Shown piece by piece: positions 38,801 through 52,390 of a DNA stretch of 64,000 bases. The notes under the pieces are model-generated. The model was not told the DNA's origin, made no database searches, and saw only the letters and a program-made list of their open reading frames with translations. This DNA is from Atrichornis clamosus (lineage: Eukaryota > Chordata > Aves > Passeriformes > Menuridae): NCBI GenBank assembly GCA_013400975.1, contig WBMZ01002693.1, positions 147,739 through 211,738 of the forward strand, written 5' to 3'. The translations under genes and the position numbers were made by a program. How positions within the stretch are numbered: the first letter of the stretch is position 1; every line of letters begins with the position of its first letter.

Positions 38801-41800
38801 AGAGTGAGAACCCATTGTGAGCATTCACCGAGTCTCCTCTGAGCTCCTCACTTCTCTGCCTTTGAATGCCGGGAAACCCCTGCTATTCTCTTGTGCCACT
38901 GAAGAAACCTTTCAGTTTCAATCTTGCCTTTTAGGTAGTTCTGCTCTCCATCCCACTGCTGGTTTCACAGAGCACAAATAGTTGGAATATGCCATCTATG
39001 GGCCTGAGGAAGGCTTGCAAGCTTTAATAATTGGTTACAGAGGCCTGTTCTGCTATTTAAAGAGGGAGGCAAGTTGTATATTCCATTAAAGAAGTAATGG
39101 CAATGTTTGGAGGCAACTCCCATCCCTCATCTTAAACCACTCCCATTCTAAATATAGACCTGCCTGGACACAAAAGTGCTTCCTGTTAAGAAGAAAATAT
39201 TGATTGTCTGATTCAATAGCACTTTACAGTGGTGATAGGAAGGAGAAACAGAGGAAACAAAATTCTCCTGATGTTGTTTTGGTATTTTGTTGGGGTTTTT
39301 GTAAATTAAAATATCAATATATTATTCAAGTGGGTTAATGTCTGACTTCACACAGCTCCTACCAAAGTCCTGGCTGCTGAGTTAGCCTATGACCAGAGCT
39401 GGACTTTCTGTTACTCCTATCAAAGTCATGTTTGGAGATAAATAAGGCTCATGTGGCTGGCAGCATCTCTTTAAGTAAACTGTCATTTCATGCAACAAAA
39501 GGCTGCAAGCTGAAAATTTCAGATAGATCTAACAGGGGACTGAGCAAAGGAAGCTTTTCCTGAAAGCGCACAGTGCGACAAGTCGTGACAAATCCTGGTA
39601 TATAACCAGACCTCAGCGGCAGTGAGAGGTGCTTAGGAGGGGGCAGACTAATATTCATGAGGCTGGATTCACTGCCTTTCACACTGGAGCTGCTCAAGTA
39701 TCAGTGGAGCCAGAATCCAGCCCTGGTCCATGGCGTGCATTTCAGTGACACACCAGAGCAGAAAAGAGGATTCAAGGTACACAAAGTCGTCATTGCTCCA
39801 TGTAATCTGTGGTAATTACCCACGTGCATGCTTTAGCCCAAGGTTGATTGAACTACCCCTCAATGAGAGACGGTTAGCTGATCAGCTCAAATCTCTTGAA
39901 ACTTATCTTGACCTTAGAGTGTGCACAGGGACGCTCATTGTGTATGAACACGATTTATGGTCAGGCCTTAACTTCCCCTCACCACCCAGTGGTGCAAATT
40001 GTGCACTCCGTTACATGTGCCTATAAAACCAGACACATCAGGGACTGAGATCAGTGAAAAGAAGTTCATGTCCCAGTTTAAGTTATGGCCATCAGGAACT
40101 GACTCAGTGAGATAGAAACAATGTCAGCCAGCACTTTCAAATTTGGAATCTTTGGTGCAGACTCTGAGATATTTAGCGTCTTTTGGCAAATGAAGGGACA
40201 TTGTCTGTTCAGCTCCTCTCAAGAGAAATCAATTTAAGTTTTTTAATATTCTAGGCATTTAAATGAAAGAGGACAGATGTTATTGCTCCTCACAGGTTAC
40301 CTAACAACAATATGTCAAGCAAAGTCTTTGCTGGAATGAGCCTGTTTCTTTGCATCAAGAGTTTGCCTTAAACCTGTGTACACCTGTTTGTTCATTGATA
40401 GCCAGAAAGGCTGATTCCAGAGCAAAAACAAACATCAAAGTCCCCAAATTCTCATGGGGACAGTGCTCAGAACCTATTTCCTGAAAAATATTGCAAGGGC
40501 ATGCAGTAGAAAATGCAACCTAGTCAAGAGACAGACACTAACAGGCACCTTACAGTGGACAAAAGGCATCAAGAATAAGCAAAGAAAGAGGTCTCAGGCC
40601 AAAGACACTGAACCTGCTCATGCCACAGGCATAAGCGACCTCTGAACAAAATCTGCTGCCACCTCCTTGACTAAGGCTGACTTTCACTGGAGTGGTTCAC
40701 TGAATGCTCCCTCAGAGCTGAGGTGATGCAAAGTCCAGACATCCTCCTCAGGCAGTCTCCAAGTGATTTTTGGTTATGTCTCACAGTGATGCTATCTTGA
40801 GGTTAGTGGCCTTGAGAAATATTGACCAAGTCAATTATACTCATTAAAGAGAATGGCAAGGCTGAAAAGAGAAGGTTTTAAAGGTGCGTGAATGGTTTCT
40901 ATAAATAGCAAGCTAACCTAGAAGGGGCAGCTGCTCTGCACTCTCATTTAATTGTTTCTGAATAAACACGTTCTTCAGCAAAGTGTAATATTGATTCTCT
41001 TGCTTGCTACGGACACCGCTGCCTTGAAGCTCCTCTCATTTGCCTACAGCTTGTGCATGAACTGCTACTTTGACCTGCTACTCCTTTTTCATATTCTCAG
41101 ATGCTGGCTGCCTCTAAATCATGCCAACTTTCCGCACAGCTTCTTGCTCAACTCATACACATATCTAAATATTCATCTTTCTCTAATCTCCTAAAGCTCT
41201 CCTCCAGGCTCCTATTACTTTCTCTGCATCCCTACCACAGCTCCTACTGCTCAACTGCATCAAATACAGATGCAGAGAGGGCTGTGTGTGTCCACTTCTT
41301 GCATATTAAACGTCTAAAAGAATAAAATGATAGTTGCTAGCTGTACTCAAATGAGTGCTTGTGGTCTTCCTCATCACCTAGCTCCACGAGGAATTACTGT
41401 GGGAAGGTTTCTCTGAGCAGCACATGCAGGTCTTCCCTCCTCCTTGTCTTTCTCCATTGAGTGTAATGCATAAAAGTGAGAAAGTGTGTGCCAGGAGGAT
41501 GTGAGGGTCTATCACTGCAGTTGCTAGTGCTCCTTTGCTGGATCTCAGGCCTGTGTTTTGAGAGCTGTGCATTTGGCTTGAAACAACATGGACATACCAC
41601 CACTGGTGTCATGGCTTTATGGGATTTGTGCTCTGGTGAAGCACCTGCCTGTGCTCATGCAGAAGTCCAGAGTTAAGTGGGAAAACAGATTCCACATGCA
41701 TCAGCCTCAACTTTCCCTTTGTTATTCCCAGTTTGTTAGATGGGACAGGGAGTTCACTGAGGAGTTCTGCTTTTCAAATCCATATAGTTGCTGGAGGTTA

Positions 41801-41952
41801 CATTATTATGCCAGGTGCAGAGGGATGAATAGGAGTATTTAGCTTTTCATCCACAAATAAACATTTTTCCGAAACATGAATGAAGTAGCCATCCCAGCAT
41901 TTTGGTTTCCTTATGCTTAAATCCATTATTTTTCCTGTGGGTTATTTTAAAA

Positions 41953-41978
41953 AGAGGAGAGAAAGAGAGGAGAGAAAG
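41953..41978. repeat. Perfect 13-bp tandem duplication, purine-only
   Basis: AGAGGAGAGAAAG is present twice in immediate succession (41953-41965 and 41966-41978). The strand is entirely purine through the block. Confidence 0.9.
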
Positions 41979-42078
41979 TTGGTAATTTACTAACTGCTGT
42001 AACCTTTCCAGGGACAAAAATGAGATATGATCATGCATGTGTGCTTTAAGGTGTGACACAGGAAGGCAAAGAAAAAAA

Positions 42079-42103
42079 CTAGACTAGACTAGAGTAGAGT
42101 AGA
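42079..42103. repeat. Pentanucleotide repeat (CTAGA)3(GTAGA)2
   Basis: Five phased pentamers: three CTAGA then two GTAGA. A single C-to-G change marks the second block. It lies 100 bases downstream of the 13-bp purine duplication. Confidence 0.93.
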
Positions 42104-45100
42104 AGCTCAGTTTTGAGATGCAGTGGCTCACCTTTATCCACTACAAACACACTCTTCCAGATGCATGCCCTAAGTCTGATATGCATAAACCATATGTTGT
42201 GATCTGCTGGGCCTGACAGTCTAAAACATCCAAGAGATCACAGAATAAAACTCATTACAGCCTCGTGGCTGTTGTGCAAATGCTTTAAATTCATGTTTTA
42301 TTCTTACCTTAGAGTTAATGGATGTCAGATGAAGAGCAGAATGTTAATATTTCACTCACTTGGCAGGAAATGGCTGCACACCCCAGACCAGCCAGCACTT
42401 ACATGGTTTGTTGCTCGATTTGTGGCTGGCTCTCTTTTTCCACTGTATTTGCAGAAACACCAGTGAAACCCAGTGTTTCCACCTGGCTGAGTGAATGAAC
42501 CACAGCTTACTAAAAGAGCAGCCCTTGGAAGTGTGAAGCAATTAACACCCTCGTGAGGGTGATAAAAAGAATAATGGTGGTGGGGACAAAGAGGCTTCCC
42601 AAGGTCACAGCAGGGTCGGGGCAATGCCAGTGGCAGAGCCTATGGCTCTCCCTTCCAGGACTTGGCTTTGGTCACCTTTGGTCAGCGGCTCAGCACTGCT
42701 CCTATTGACCAAAGCACAGGGTACGTTCTGCCCTTTGGTGACACGGCCCGCCTTGGCCCAGAAACAAGAACTTTGGGGTTTAAAATTCTGCTTTCTTTGG
42801 TTCAGATTCATGCAGCAGTTCCAACACACCTATACTGTAAATAAAAGGGAGACATGAAACTGAGGCAGTTTTAGGATGCTACCACAAATGGTTATTTATT
42901 TTCTTTTATTTTGTGATCTCACTGGCATGCTGTCTGTCTCATTCTACACTTAAATATGGACGTCCATCACATGGTGCTTGTCACCTAGCTCCAGACAAGC
43001 TCTGATATCTCCTTTTGTTATTCTAGATGAATAAAACAGAAGAAACAGGTGATGTATATGGAGGAATTACACATCTTGTGATTTCAAAAGAAATCTGGTC
43101 TTTATGGAGAAGTTTTAAGTCTTCAGGAATCCTTGGACATCTTCCATTTGAAACTTGGTGAAACCAAGAGACACTCAGGGACTCCCTGCTCCCCTGTGCT
43201 GAGCTCTCTGCTCACTAAGTTTTACCTGTGCCAGAAACTCAGAAATGGCAATTTATGCTTATTCATGGGAACAAGCGTTGCCTGCAACAAGAGCACCTCC
43301 TCCTGTGTAAGAGACTTTCCGCTTTGCAAGGTGATCAGTCCTGCCCATCCTTCCTGCCTGCACTATACTAACTGGTTTGGAGTTGCCCCAGAAATCCTGG
43401 TTTAAAAGCTTGCACTGTGCTTGGTGATGGACCACTCTGAGCCCTTCAACACATCACTGTAAGCCCAACTACAGAAAAAAGATTAAGGCTTGTGCTCCAG
43501 GTGTGCAAAAATGCTCTACTTTTCAGAAGCTGAAAGTACGAACAAAGTCAGGGCATGTGTTTCCTTATATTACATACATTACAAAGTGAAAAACCAGTCT
43601 TCACCACCATGTAAAAAAATGCAGCAAGAGCTTCATGGACATAACCTGAGGATCAGTGACAATGTGGATAGAAAGTTCTGGAGCAGGCAAAACAGGGTAA
43701 TGTCAGTCTTGGAGAAAAGTCCTAAGAAAGAGGGAGTAGAATAACACTAGGTAGTTTTTTAAATTGTTATTTACCAGATAGTCCACATGTCTATTTGAAA
43801 TTAACAGCAGCGTTAGCCAAAAAAATCTACTTTTATCTGCTGGAGTCGACAGAAAAGAGGGTCAGGCATTGTAATATCTGCCAGATCAGAATTGGTGTCT
43901 GACTAGGAAGGTAAATTGGGGATTTAAAAGGACAGTCCACACCAAAACAGAGGAATCCAAATGTCATGTTAAATGCTTGTTAAACAGAATTTTTTTCCTT
44001 CCTGTTCCCAGTCACGTAAAAAAATTGTAGGTAGGGTAAAGAGTGTATGGCTCTTTCCTCCCTTGGATACCTCTGCTGCTGCCTGAAGACAGCACAGCAC
44101 TCCTCAGATGGCAAAAGCAGGAGGAATTCCTTTTGTAACATCTGCCTACGTGAGGGTCCTGGAATGTGCATCTTCCCTGAGCCTGCTTTAGCTCACCTCC
44201 CTGCCATCCTGACATTCCCCTCTTGTCCAGCAGATAAGAGCACATTTTCAGAATCAGTTTTGCAATTACCCATCTTCTCAGTTTTCTTTCCTGACCTTTA
44301 AAGGGGATGCACTGCATAAATGCCTTTGTGCCAGCGCCAGACTTTCTGCAGGGTGGCTGTTTCAAAGGAGCAAATATGATCTTTTCATAAATACCATGTC
44401 AGGCCCATGTAACTCGCAAATTATTTATTACAGTCCTAATGCACACTGTGGAAGCCAGGGCTAGCGTTGCACAAGAACATCCAGCTAAAGCATTTGAGAA
44501 CTGCAGAGCAAGGTAGGAAGCTGAATTTTTGTGCAAGCTACTTGGTCGTTGTTGAATTTAACTTTTACTTGAGTTTCATGAAGCACTTAAAGCTATTCAG
44601 AGTGTGAAGGAAAATTACAAAAATATTGTGCCCTGTGAATTGTTTATTAGGTATCTAGTCTGGGCATTCAAACCCCAAACTAGTGACCTAGGTGCAAGAA
44701 CAGAAGACTCTTCTGTGACATTGAGTGGATCAGTTTGTCTCCAGTGACTAGGTACTTCAGGACGTCTTCAAAGCCTTTTGGGGTTTACAAATCCACACAG
44801 AGCTCACCAGAGCTGGACAGAAAGCAATTTCAATGAAAAGATCACCCAGCTTTCCCATACTTTGCTGGCTGCCATGATATCCTCCGCAGGGGAAAATGGC
44901 CCCTTTCCGTTCTTCGGTGTGTATCGGCTCCACGCTTGTGTCGCCAAACCCGGGCAGTGGGGAGCCAAGAGAAGCTCCTTGTTTAACTGAGAAGCTCAGC
45001 ATGGACCTGGGGTGCCCTTACCCAGGTGGCAGTCAAAAAGTAACATTTGTTGGGAAGCATGGCAGGGTCACAAGCTCATCACTTCAGTTAACTCCTTCAA

Positions 45101-47050
45101 TTCCTAAATAAAGCAACGTAAGGGAGGATTTCACGCTCTGTGGAACAGCCATGAAGAATTCAGAGCACCACACCCTGTGGCTGGCTTTCCTACCATACGT
45201 GTGTAGCATGCATAGCTAAATCTTGCTTCACTCATCTGTCTTTCTCTGGTGCACACATGCCTGGTAGATTGTGAACCTTGAGGAGATGGTGGGACTCTGT
45301 GCTTCAATGCAGTTGTCTTCAGTGTGGGTGTGTTCAATGCCTTTGCTCACAGTTTCTGCTGTGAAAATTGTGTGTGTAGATTTAACAGACTAGGGACAAA
45401 TATTTTATACTTAGCAAAAGCAGGGAAACAAACTCGGGGGTTTTTTTTAAATCCCATTTTATGTGCCTTGGCATTTTTACAGGGTTGGATGCTTCTTAAA
45501 AATGTGGCTCTAAGACCTTTGGTGGAAGTAATTTGTCCTTAAGATGCAAAAATTATCAAGGTCCTTTCTGTCTGCTGTCATCCCCCATAAAATCAATAAC
45601 ATTTGATATATCCTGAGACAAAGGCTTGCATTCCAATAGCAAATGCACGAGATAAAACTAGTTAATGAGCAAACTGCAGGTGATTCACTCTGTGCTTTAT
45701 GGAGAGTCATAGACAGATCTCAGTCTAAAAAGTTCTGATGTAACATACATCGCTGCTGAGGGTGAAAACATATGTATTCATCCTCTCACACAGCCTGATT
45801 GTGTCTATCAAGATACCATGGATATCAGTACCGGATGCTTAGCTTTCACTGCTAAATCTGGCTTTCAGAACTAGTGGCCAGACTCCTTCCATTTTTTTGA
45901 GTTTGAATTAAACATCAATTCTTTTTGGTGGTGAAAGTGTTTTAAAAGCAGCAACTCCTCCAAGAGGTTTTGAGAGTCAGCTTGCTTGAGAGCAAGAATA
46001 ATAAAATTGTGAATAATTGTGCTTTTTTATTGTAATTTTCAGATGGAGAGAATAAACCAGAACCACAAAAGGGATGTTAGCAGAGCCAAAGTCATTTAGA
46101 GTTTAGCTTTCACTGAGCCATTGGCAAGATAAAGGCTTTTGTGGCTTTATCAACCTTCCTACAAATAATCCAGAAAGTCGCACTATCTGCAGAGCCTGGG
46201 GGTAACTTCATTAGTACTCACCACATCTTATTTGAATTACACATAGAGTCGGGTGTTTAAATTACAGGAAGACTTTGTGTTTAAGAGTTTCCGCATCATG
46301 CCGAGGCTTGGGAAAAAAACTCAGGTTTGACACATAATAGGGATTGATGTGCTCCTTCAAATGCTGGTGTTACTGCAAAGGAAGGAACTTCCACAGGAAG
46401 AGCAAAGGAAATTATACAGGAATCAATAAAGGATGCTAAAAATAGTGCTTGACTTATCTTTCAAGTGAGTCAAAATGCCCCACTCAAGGGATACACATGT
46501 TATGTTTTGGCTGGTATATCCAAACCACTCTTGCTGGTGTTCAGGCTGTCAGGATTTCCTCGTAAGTCAAAGGAGAAAGGCACGTGTGTCTAGAGAACAG
46601 TTCATCCCACCTACCCAAGGAATTGCCAGCAAAGAGAGAGTGCTGTAGAACTTGCCATTTTCTTAATTGCCATCAGCTTCACATGCTTAAAGTCAAGCAT
46701 CTGCTTAATTAATTTCCTGGAGGGAGCTCAGGGAGCTGAGCACCTGGCAGGACTGAACAGCTAGCTTGGAGAAAAATGAAGAAATTTGCAAATATACTGG
46801 ATGAACCTGATGAACAAAACTGGGAAATAAGGAGAGCTTGCCTGCAAGGACGACTAAGTTACAAGTTTGGAAGCGTAATAGGTCCCAAGAGAGAGAATAT
46901 GATTAGTCAGGTAATTTACAGGTAATATGCTTTCATCATTTTCTACTTAGCATTAATTTTCTAAAATGCCAGGCAGGAGCTTGCTCAGAGGGGAGGAGGG
47001 AGGAAGTGTCAGAGGAAGGGGCTGGGGTGGCACGGCCCTGGCTGGTGGCT

Positions 47051-47100
47051 GCTGTGCTGTGCCATGCCGTGCCGTGCCATACCATGCCGTGCTGTGCTGG
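47051..47100. repeat. Pentanucleotide array, ten phased units of GCYRT type
   Basis: The 50 bases divide exactly into GCTGT GCTGT GCCAT GCCGT GCCGT GCCAT ACCAT GCCGT GCTGT GCTGG. Variation is confined to positions 3-4, mostly transitions, plus end-unit changes. It sits in a locally GC-rich patch (47000-47250). The open frames that cross it owe their low-complexity sequence to the array. Confidence 0.92.
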
Positions 47101-50100
47101 GAGCAGAGCTGTAGTCCCTAAATCCCACCATGCCCAGCCTTGTCTGACTATGTGTTTGCTTAGGCAGAAGCTCTCTGGCAGCACCCATGAGCATCCTTTT
47201 TCCATCCGCGAGGCCCCTCTGACAGCATCAACACGGGGCGGTCGTGCTCAAAAAGGGGAACCACCACAGCCATTTGCATACACATTGGAAAAGAGTTGAT
47301 ATTTTGGGATTTGAAGCAGAAGCTTCAGCTCAGAAGGTCACAGGGATTTCAGCTGAGCAAAGCAGAAGCAAAACTGAGCAATGTGAGCTGGGAGGTGCTG
47401 TTGTTAACCAAGGCACCAACAAACTGGAGAACGTGACAATGAAAATGACGGGTGTATGGCTAATTCTGGGGGGGAGGAAGGATGTCACTTGGCTTTCTTC
47501 ACATCTGGGATTAACCTTTCTACCCTGTAGTGGCTGTTTTATCTGACTAGGTAACTGGTCAGATCTGTTAATTAGATCTATTTTAAGCCCACATTTACAT
47601 GAGCAGTCTTCAAGAACAACAGATTATATGAAGGACAAATACAGTAATAGCCAAGGTCCTGGAAAATGTGAGAAAACATGGTGGCTTGGGCACAACTAAG
47701 GAGGAGATTTTTGTTTCTTAGATGCTATTAAAGCTTATTACACAAACTCCTCAGGGCTCTCTACACTCCTTAATGGGAATTGTGTGACTAGAGTGAGAGC
47801 AATACAAGGTCCTAAATTTGAAGACTATAGCCTGTAACATGTGACAGAAAGTTTTTAACATCACCCCTGTTAATCAGCACCAGACAAACGTGCAAGAAAT
47901 AATACCCTCCCTACCTGCCCCCTACCTCCAACCTCCCCATTTTGCAAACAAAAAACTACAAGACCCAGCAGATCTGTTCTGGCTTGTTTTATTTCACTTT
48001 GAGCTTATTAAAATGCTGTGTTTGCAGTTTATATTTCTTGGCACACTGTTATTTCAACAACATTTAAACTAGAACTGCATAAGTAACAAGCAGACTGATA
48101 GAGCAACTCATTTCATTAAATGTTTTGAAGGGATCCTATGTAGTCTTATAATCACCAATTACATTATCTGTGCTATTTATTTGCTTTTGATTTACTTACT
48201 TCAGAGGATGAACACAAGCTCAGCTGTTTCCCTTTGTTTTCTACTCATTTCCGCTTTCAGTTTCTTGAGTACTATCATGACAAATAGGGCAACAACACAA
48301 TTAATTTACCAGAAGCAAATGTTTACAACCCTAAAAGATTGTCTGTGTGGATGTTTAAACTAAATAGGAAAAAATAACTCTTTATTAAAACAGTGTTTGT
48401 AATGTGTGATTTCACTCCCTTCACCTCTCAAAAGTCAGAACTTGGTATCCAAAGTCCCTGGCACAGAGTGGGTACTGCTTCCGTGGCTGGCCATCCCCCA
48501 GCTGATGGCTGCTCTCTTTTTCGTTTCAGGTTTTGACAGGGCAGCAGCAAAGAATGCCTGCAGACCATCGTGGGTTGGTATCATCCAGAGCATTGCTGCA
48601 GGCCTTTGTTCTGGCTTGGTAAACATCCTTTTAAAAATCATTGCTGCTTCCCAAACAGGCTGTTCAGGAGCACTCCAATCAAGCTGTTACCTTCTCCTCT
48701 GTACAAGTTGTAGCAATCTCTGTACAAGTAAATTCATTGTGCCCCACTCCACTCCCTGGCACTAGGTGCCCACAGCCATGTGTTTAACTTCTGCTACCCA
48801 CCAAAGAGTGTGCCTATATTCAAGCTGCCTTCTGGGAGCAGTCTCTGGGCCAGGAGATCTTTGGAAGATGATCTTTGGCAGGAACTCTGCTAACCATTTA
48901 ACAATACTTTGCAATCGTTCAACAATTTGAACAAAATTGTTTAACAACAGAACAAGCAAGTTCTGCCTCCTGGGAATGGTCCCAGACATTGTTAGCGGTT
49001 GTGTGCTTGGACTAGGAAATTCATGTTCACATGTGACTCCTCTTCCTGCTGCTCAGCAAAGCTTGACTTGGTTCCACCCCAAGTTCCAGCATTGTACTCC
49101 TTCAACCCAGAACTGCATATCCATAGCCAGGCAGTACAAAATTGATGTTATCCACAAACTGCATGAACTTCACCCCCTTATTGTGTCTTTCAAGCAATCA
49201 GCCCATCACATGGGACTCTAATTTGAATATCCTTAATAGATGTGAGTCCTTTTTTTTATGTACTGAGCTTATGCAACTCCCAGTCAATCCATACAACTTT
49301 TTCCTAAACTCTGGAACCAAAATTCAATTGACTTCCATGGTAGACAGTTAGTATCACAGCTCTGTGGATGCTCTGCTTCCCTGGATACACCGGTGCCTTC
49401 ATCTGGTGAGGAGCTCGCCTCTAGTTAGAAAACATCAGTTTTAAGATAAGCAAATGAATCTTCTGCGACTGCACAAGGCAGCTTTAGCTCTGTGTATCTG
49501 CTGAAACCAAGCTGAGATGAGAAGGCAAAATGCTTCCTTTCCCATAGGCTAAAAAACTAACATTTTTTATATCAGTTTTTTTAAAGAAAAAATATACTGT
49601 GCATGCGTATATGGGAAGTAAGTTCATCTGACTATTTCATCTCCATCATTTCTTCCCCCTCTTGTCAGCTTCAATTTTTCCATGTCTCAGAAATAAGCAA
49701 GTCTTCCCTCTTTGTCAGTGGAAATAAACAACTATTTCATGTGAGCTTTTGTGTCAGGAAGTAAAGCTGAATCTGTTATTCCCCTCTGCACTGATTATTG
49801 ATTGTTTGGTCCCTTGGGTGTAAAGGTGCATTCTCTGCCCCATCAAGGGTGATATCAATGGTGAAACATCTGACAAAGGTCAGTGAAAGTTTGAATCCTG
49901 TTATACATGCAACCCAGAATAATTCCAGGCCAGGCTTCACTGTCTACCAAGAGCTCCCTCAGCCTCACTGGAAGACCTGGATGTCTTTCCTGTTCTCCAC
50001 TGGGAAATACAAGCTAGTCATCTTCTAATGGTTAAGGAAGCTGGAGTGACAGCCAATTGCTCTGTGGTAGACGTAATGTAGGTTAGCATAAAAGTGCCAA

Positions 50101-51212
50101 AATGAGGTAACACATTAACCACAGGAGAGCTTTGCCTTCCTCTTAGAAACAGAATTGAGAATATTTTATGCCAGATTGTCCCAAGAGGCATGGAAATGGG
50201 AAAAATAGTCAGAAATTATTAGGACTTGGTGAAATGAACACATGGCTTTAGGACAGTAAGTGGCCTGTGGCTTGAAGAAAAGAAAATCTTATATCAGGAA
50301 ATGACAAGATGATGTGTAAATGCAGATGAAGAAGGGATGATACATTTGTGGTAGTATGTTCTTTAAGGCTGGAGGAAAATCTTATCATGACGTGAGGTCT
50401 GGTATCAAAGGCTCAATATGAAATCTGAGGAGGTGAATACAATCCAGTCTGATGTCCTGCCACTGAAAAGGCAGAACATTTCCTACAGCTTTCTTTTCTA
50501 GGAGGAAGTCTTACCGGTATCACAAAGACACTGGGTTATTCCTAGCTGGGGAAACAAGGAGGTAAATCAAAATTTCCCAGGCTGGCATATCTCCATATCT
50601 CCTCCAACACAAAGAACAATGGAGGGGATGCCAAGGTAAAAGCAAGAAGCTGCTCCGTGCTGTGTCAGACTGTGCCCAGCCACGACAGTCACTTCAGTGC
50701 CATCAGCAACCTCACAACAAAGGGATGGTGGACAGCAGAGGAGGCAAAACATGGGGTATCTGAAAGGCACTGTTGTCTAAAGCCACCTAGTTCTGTCAGC
50801 AACAGGTCTGAGGTCCTTTATTCAGAGGTGCGATGATCTGGATGAAACCTGAAGGCATCAAACAGTGACCTGAGGAGCCTCAGACAAATTCCTACAGGAA
50901 GAAATAAACAAACAAGAAGGACTCCTGGCCTGTTTTTCTTGTTCTTTCACTCATATACATTCATTAGCAGCCAAAATTGTCTTGCGGGCAGCACAGGCTC
51001 TTCTTCCTCACAGTGCTTTTCCAGCTTCTCTGACAGGAGATAATGACTTGCCAACTGTCTTAGGCTCATTAGCAGCATAATTTCACATTTTAACTTTCCT
51101 ACTACTAGGTTTGAGGCCCAAATCCTCTCTTCTCAGTCCCTGTGAACTAGTTCTTCCTGTTGCAGAGAAAACCCTTGGCAGTGTATTAAAGGGAAAAGAT
51201 ACCTTTGGAGAC

Positions 51213-51257
51213 TTTTTTTCTCTCTATTTTTTTTTCTTTTTTCTTTTTTTTTTCCAG
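51213..51257 (+). repeat. Polypyrimidine tract ending in a splice-acceptor-like CAG
   Basis: About 43 bases are almost purely T and C, broken by one A, and end CCAG at 51257. It resembles a very strong 3' splice site or a decayed simple repeat. A donor-like AAG|GTACTG lies 94 bases downstream. No known protein is encoded between. Confidence 0.75.
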
Positions 51258-52390
51258 GATCACTCTTCAGTCATTCACTTTGAAGCTGATTTAAACCAGG
51301 AGACCTTCTTCTGCAATTTAGTGGCTGACTTAAGAACTAACAGGTTCCAAGGTACTGATTGTCTTCTCAGGAATACTCAAATCACATGTGACAAGCTCAG
51401 TGACATAGGATTCACCAATCTTCTTTTCATTTATGCCCGTCACCTACTCCTTAATCTATTTCCAGAACACCTAACTGGTAGCACATTTTTCAAAAAGTAA
51501 TTTTAAATAGCAAAACTAGAGATTACCCATGAGAATTCCTGGGAAGAAATATGTAGGTTTTATCAGTATTAATTCTCAGCTGGCACTTCTTCCCAAGAAT
51601 TATTGGTCCACTAAAAAGTGGTTTTGAGGCAGCTTTACAGCAGAGCTCAAAACGTGCTGCACTTTACTTCAATTTCATCCTTTTATGAAGGCAGAAGAGC
51701 AGCATCCAGCCAAAGCATACTCTGCACTTATCTTGTTTATGGCTATTTTACGGACTGTAACCTTTCTAAGGAAGCACAATCCACCAAGCCTAGCTGGAAA
51801 GGACTAGTGTTCCAAGCAGTTACATGTAGTTGAACAGTAAAAATTGTTGTCTGATGGCGTGTTAATGAACTTCCAGCCCAGAGAACCTCATCTCAACAGA
51901 AAACAACCCATGCTGTTTTCCCAGTTGCCTCGAATGATAGATGGTGCATTTCCACAGTTGCTGCACTGTAAGTAGAACAACAAATATATGTGCAATGCCC
52001 CATAGCTTGTAGACTCTGAAAAAGGTTAGTATTGAATACAAAAGGAATAAATTTTAAAAAATTAAAATGAAGAATTAGGACCAGCATACAGTACTGCTCC
52101 TCCTAATGTATCATTCTGGCTTCTAATACCTGGCAGACAGATTTCTACAAAGTACATATCTGCAGCTCTGTGTTTATTAGCTGTGATAGCCTTTCTTCCG
52201 TAAGTGTAAGTGTTTTAGAACTAATTTAATCTTTTAGCCTTCACAGCATCCTACAGCATTCCACTATTTAATGAAGTGCTATGGGAGAAAAATACTTTCT
52301 CTTCTTTGCTTTAAAACTCCATCTGAAGCTTCCTGATTTTTGTCTTATGACAAAGTGTTGATAATTACTCCTTATTCACCTTCCTGTCCC

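Larger units (their letters stand above)
25261..52390. other. Large intergenic stretch, no gene recognised
   Basis: 27 kb without a coding exon I can identify on either strand. It contains simple repeats listed separately, candidate conserved regulatory blocks near 33.96-34.38, 39.74-40.04 and 45.9-46.34 kb, and two splice-acceptor-like tracts near 32768 and 51257. Numerous 60-140 codon frames have no recognisable domains. No RNA genes found. Confidence 0.6.

Noticed and set aside
47006..47299. Low-complexity frames across the pentamer array
   Set aside because: The repetitive cysteine/histidine/alanine pattern is a direct product of the GCYRT repeat.
50586..50620. TCTCCTCCAACACAAAG, also found at the end of the CR1 at 52.8 kb
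   Set aside because: Only about 17 bases match, and the flanks do not follow the CR1 3' end, so a separate CR1 copy is not supported. A 9-bp tandem (CATATCTCC twice) lies just before it.
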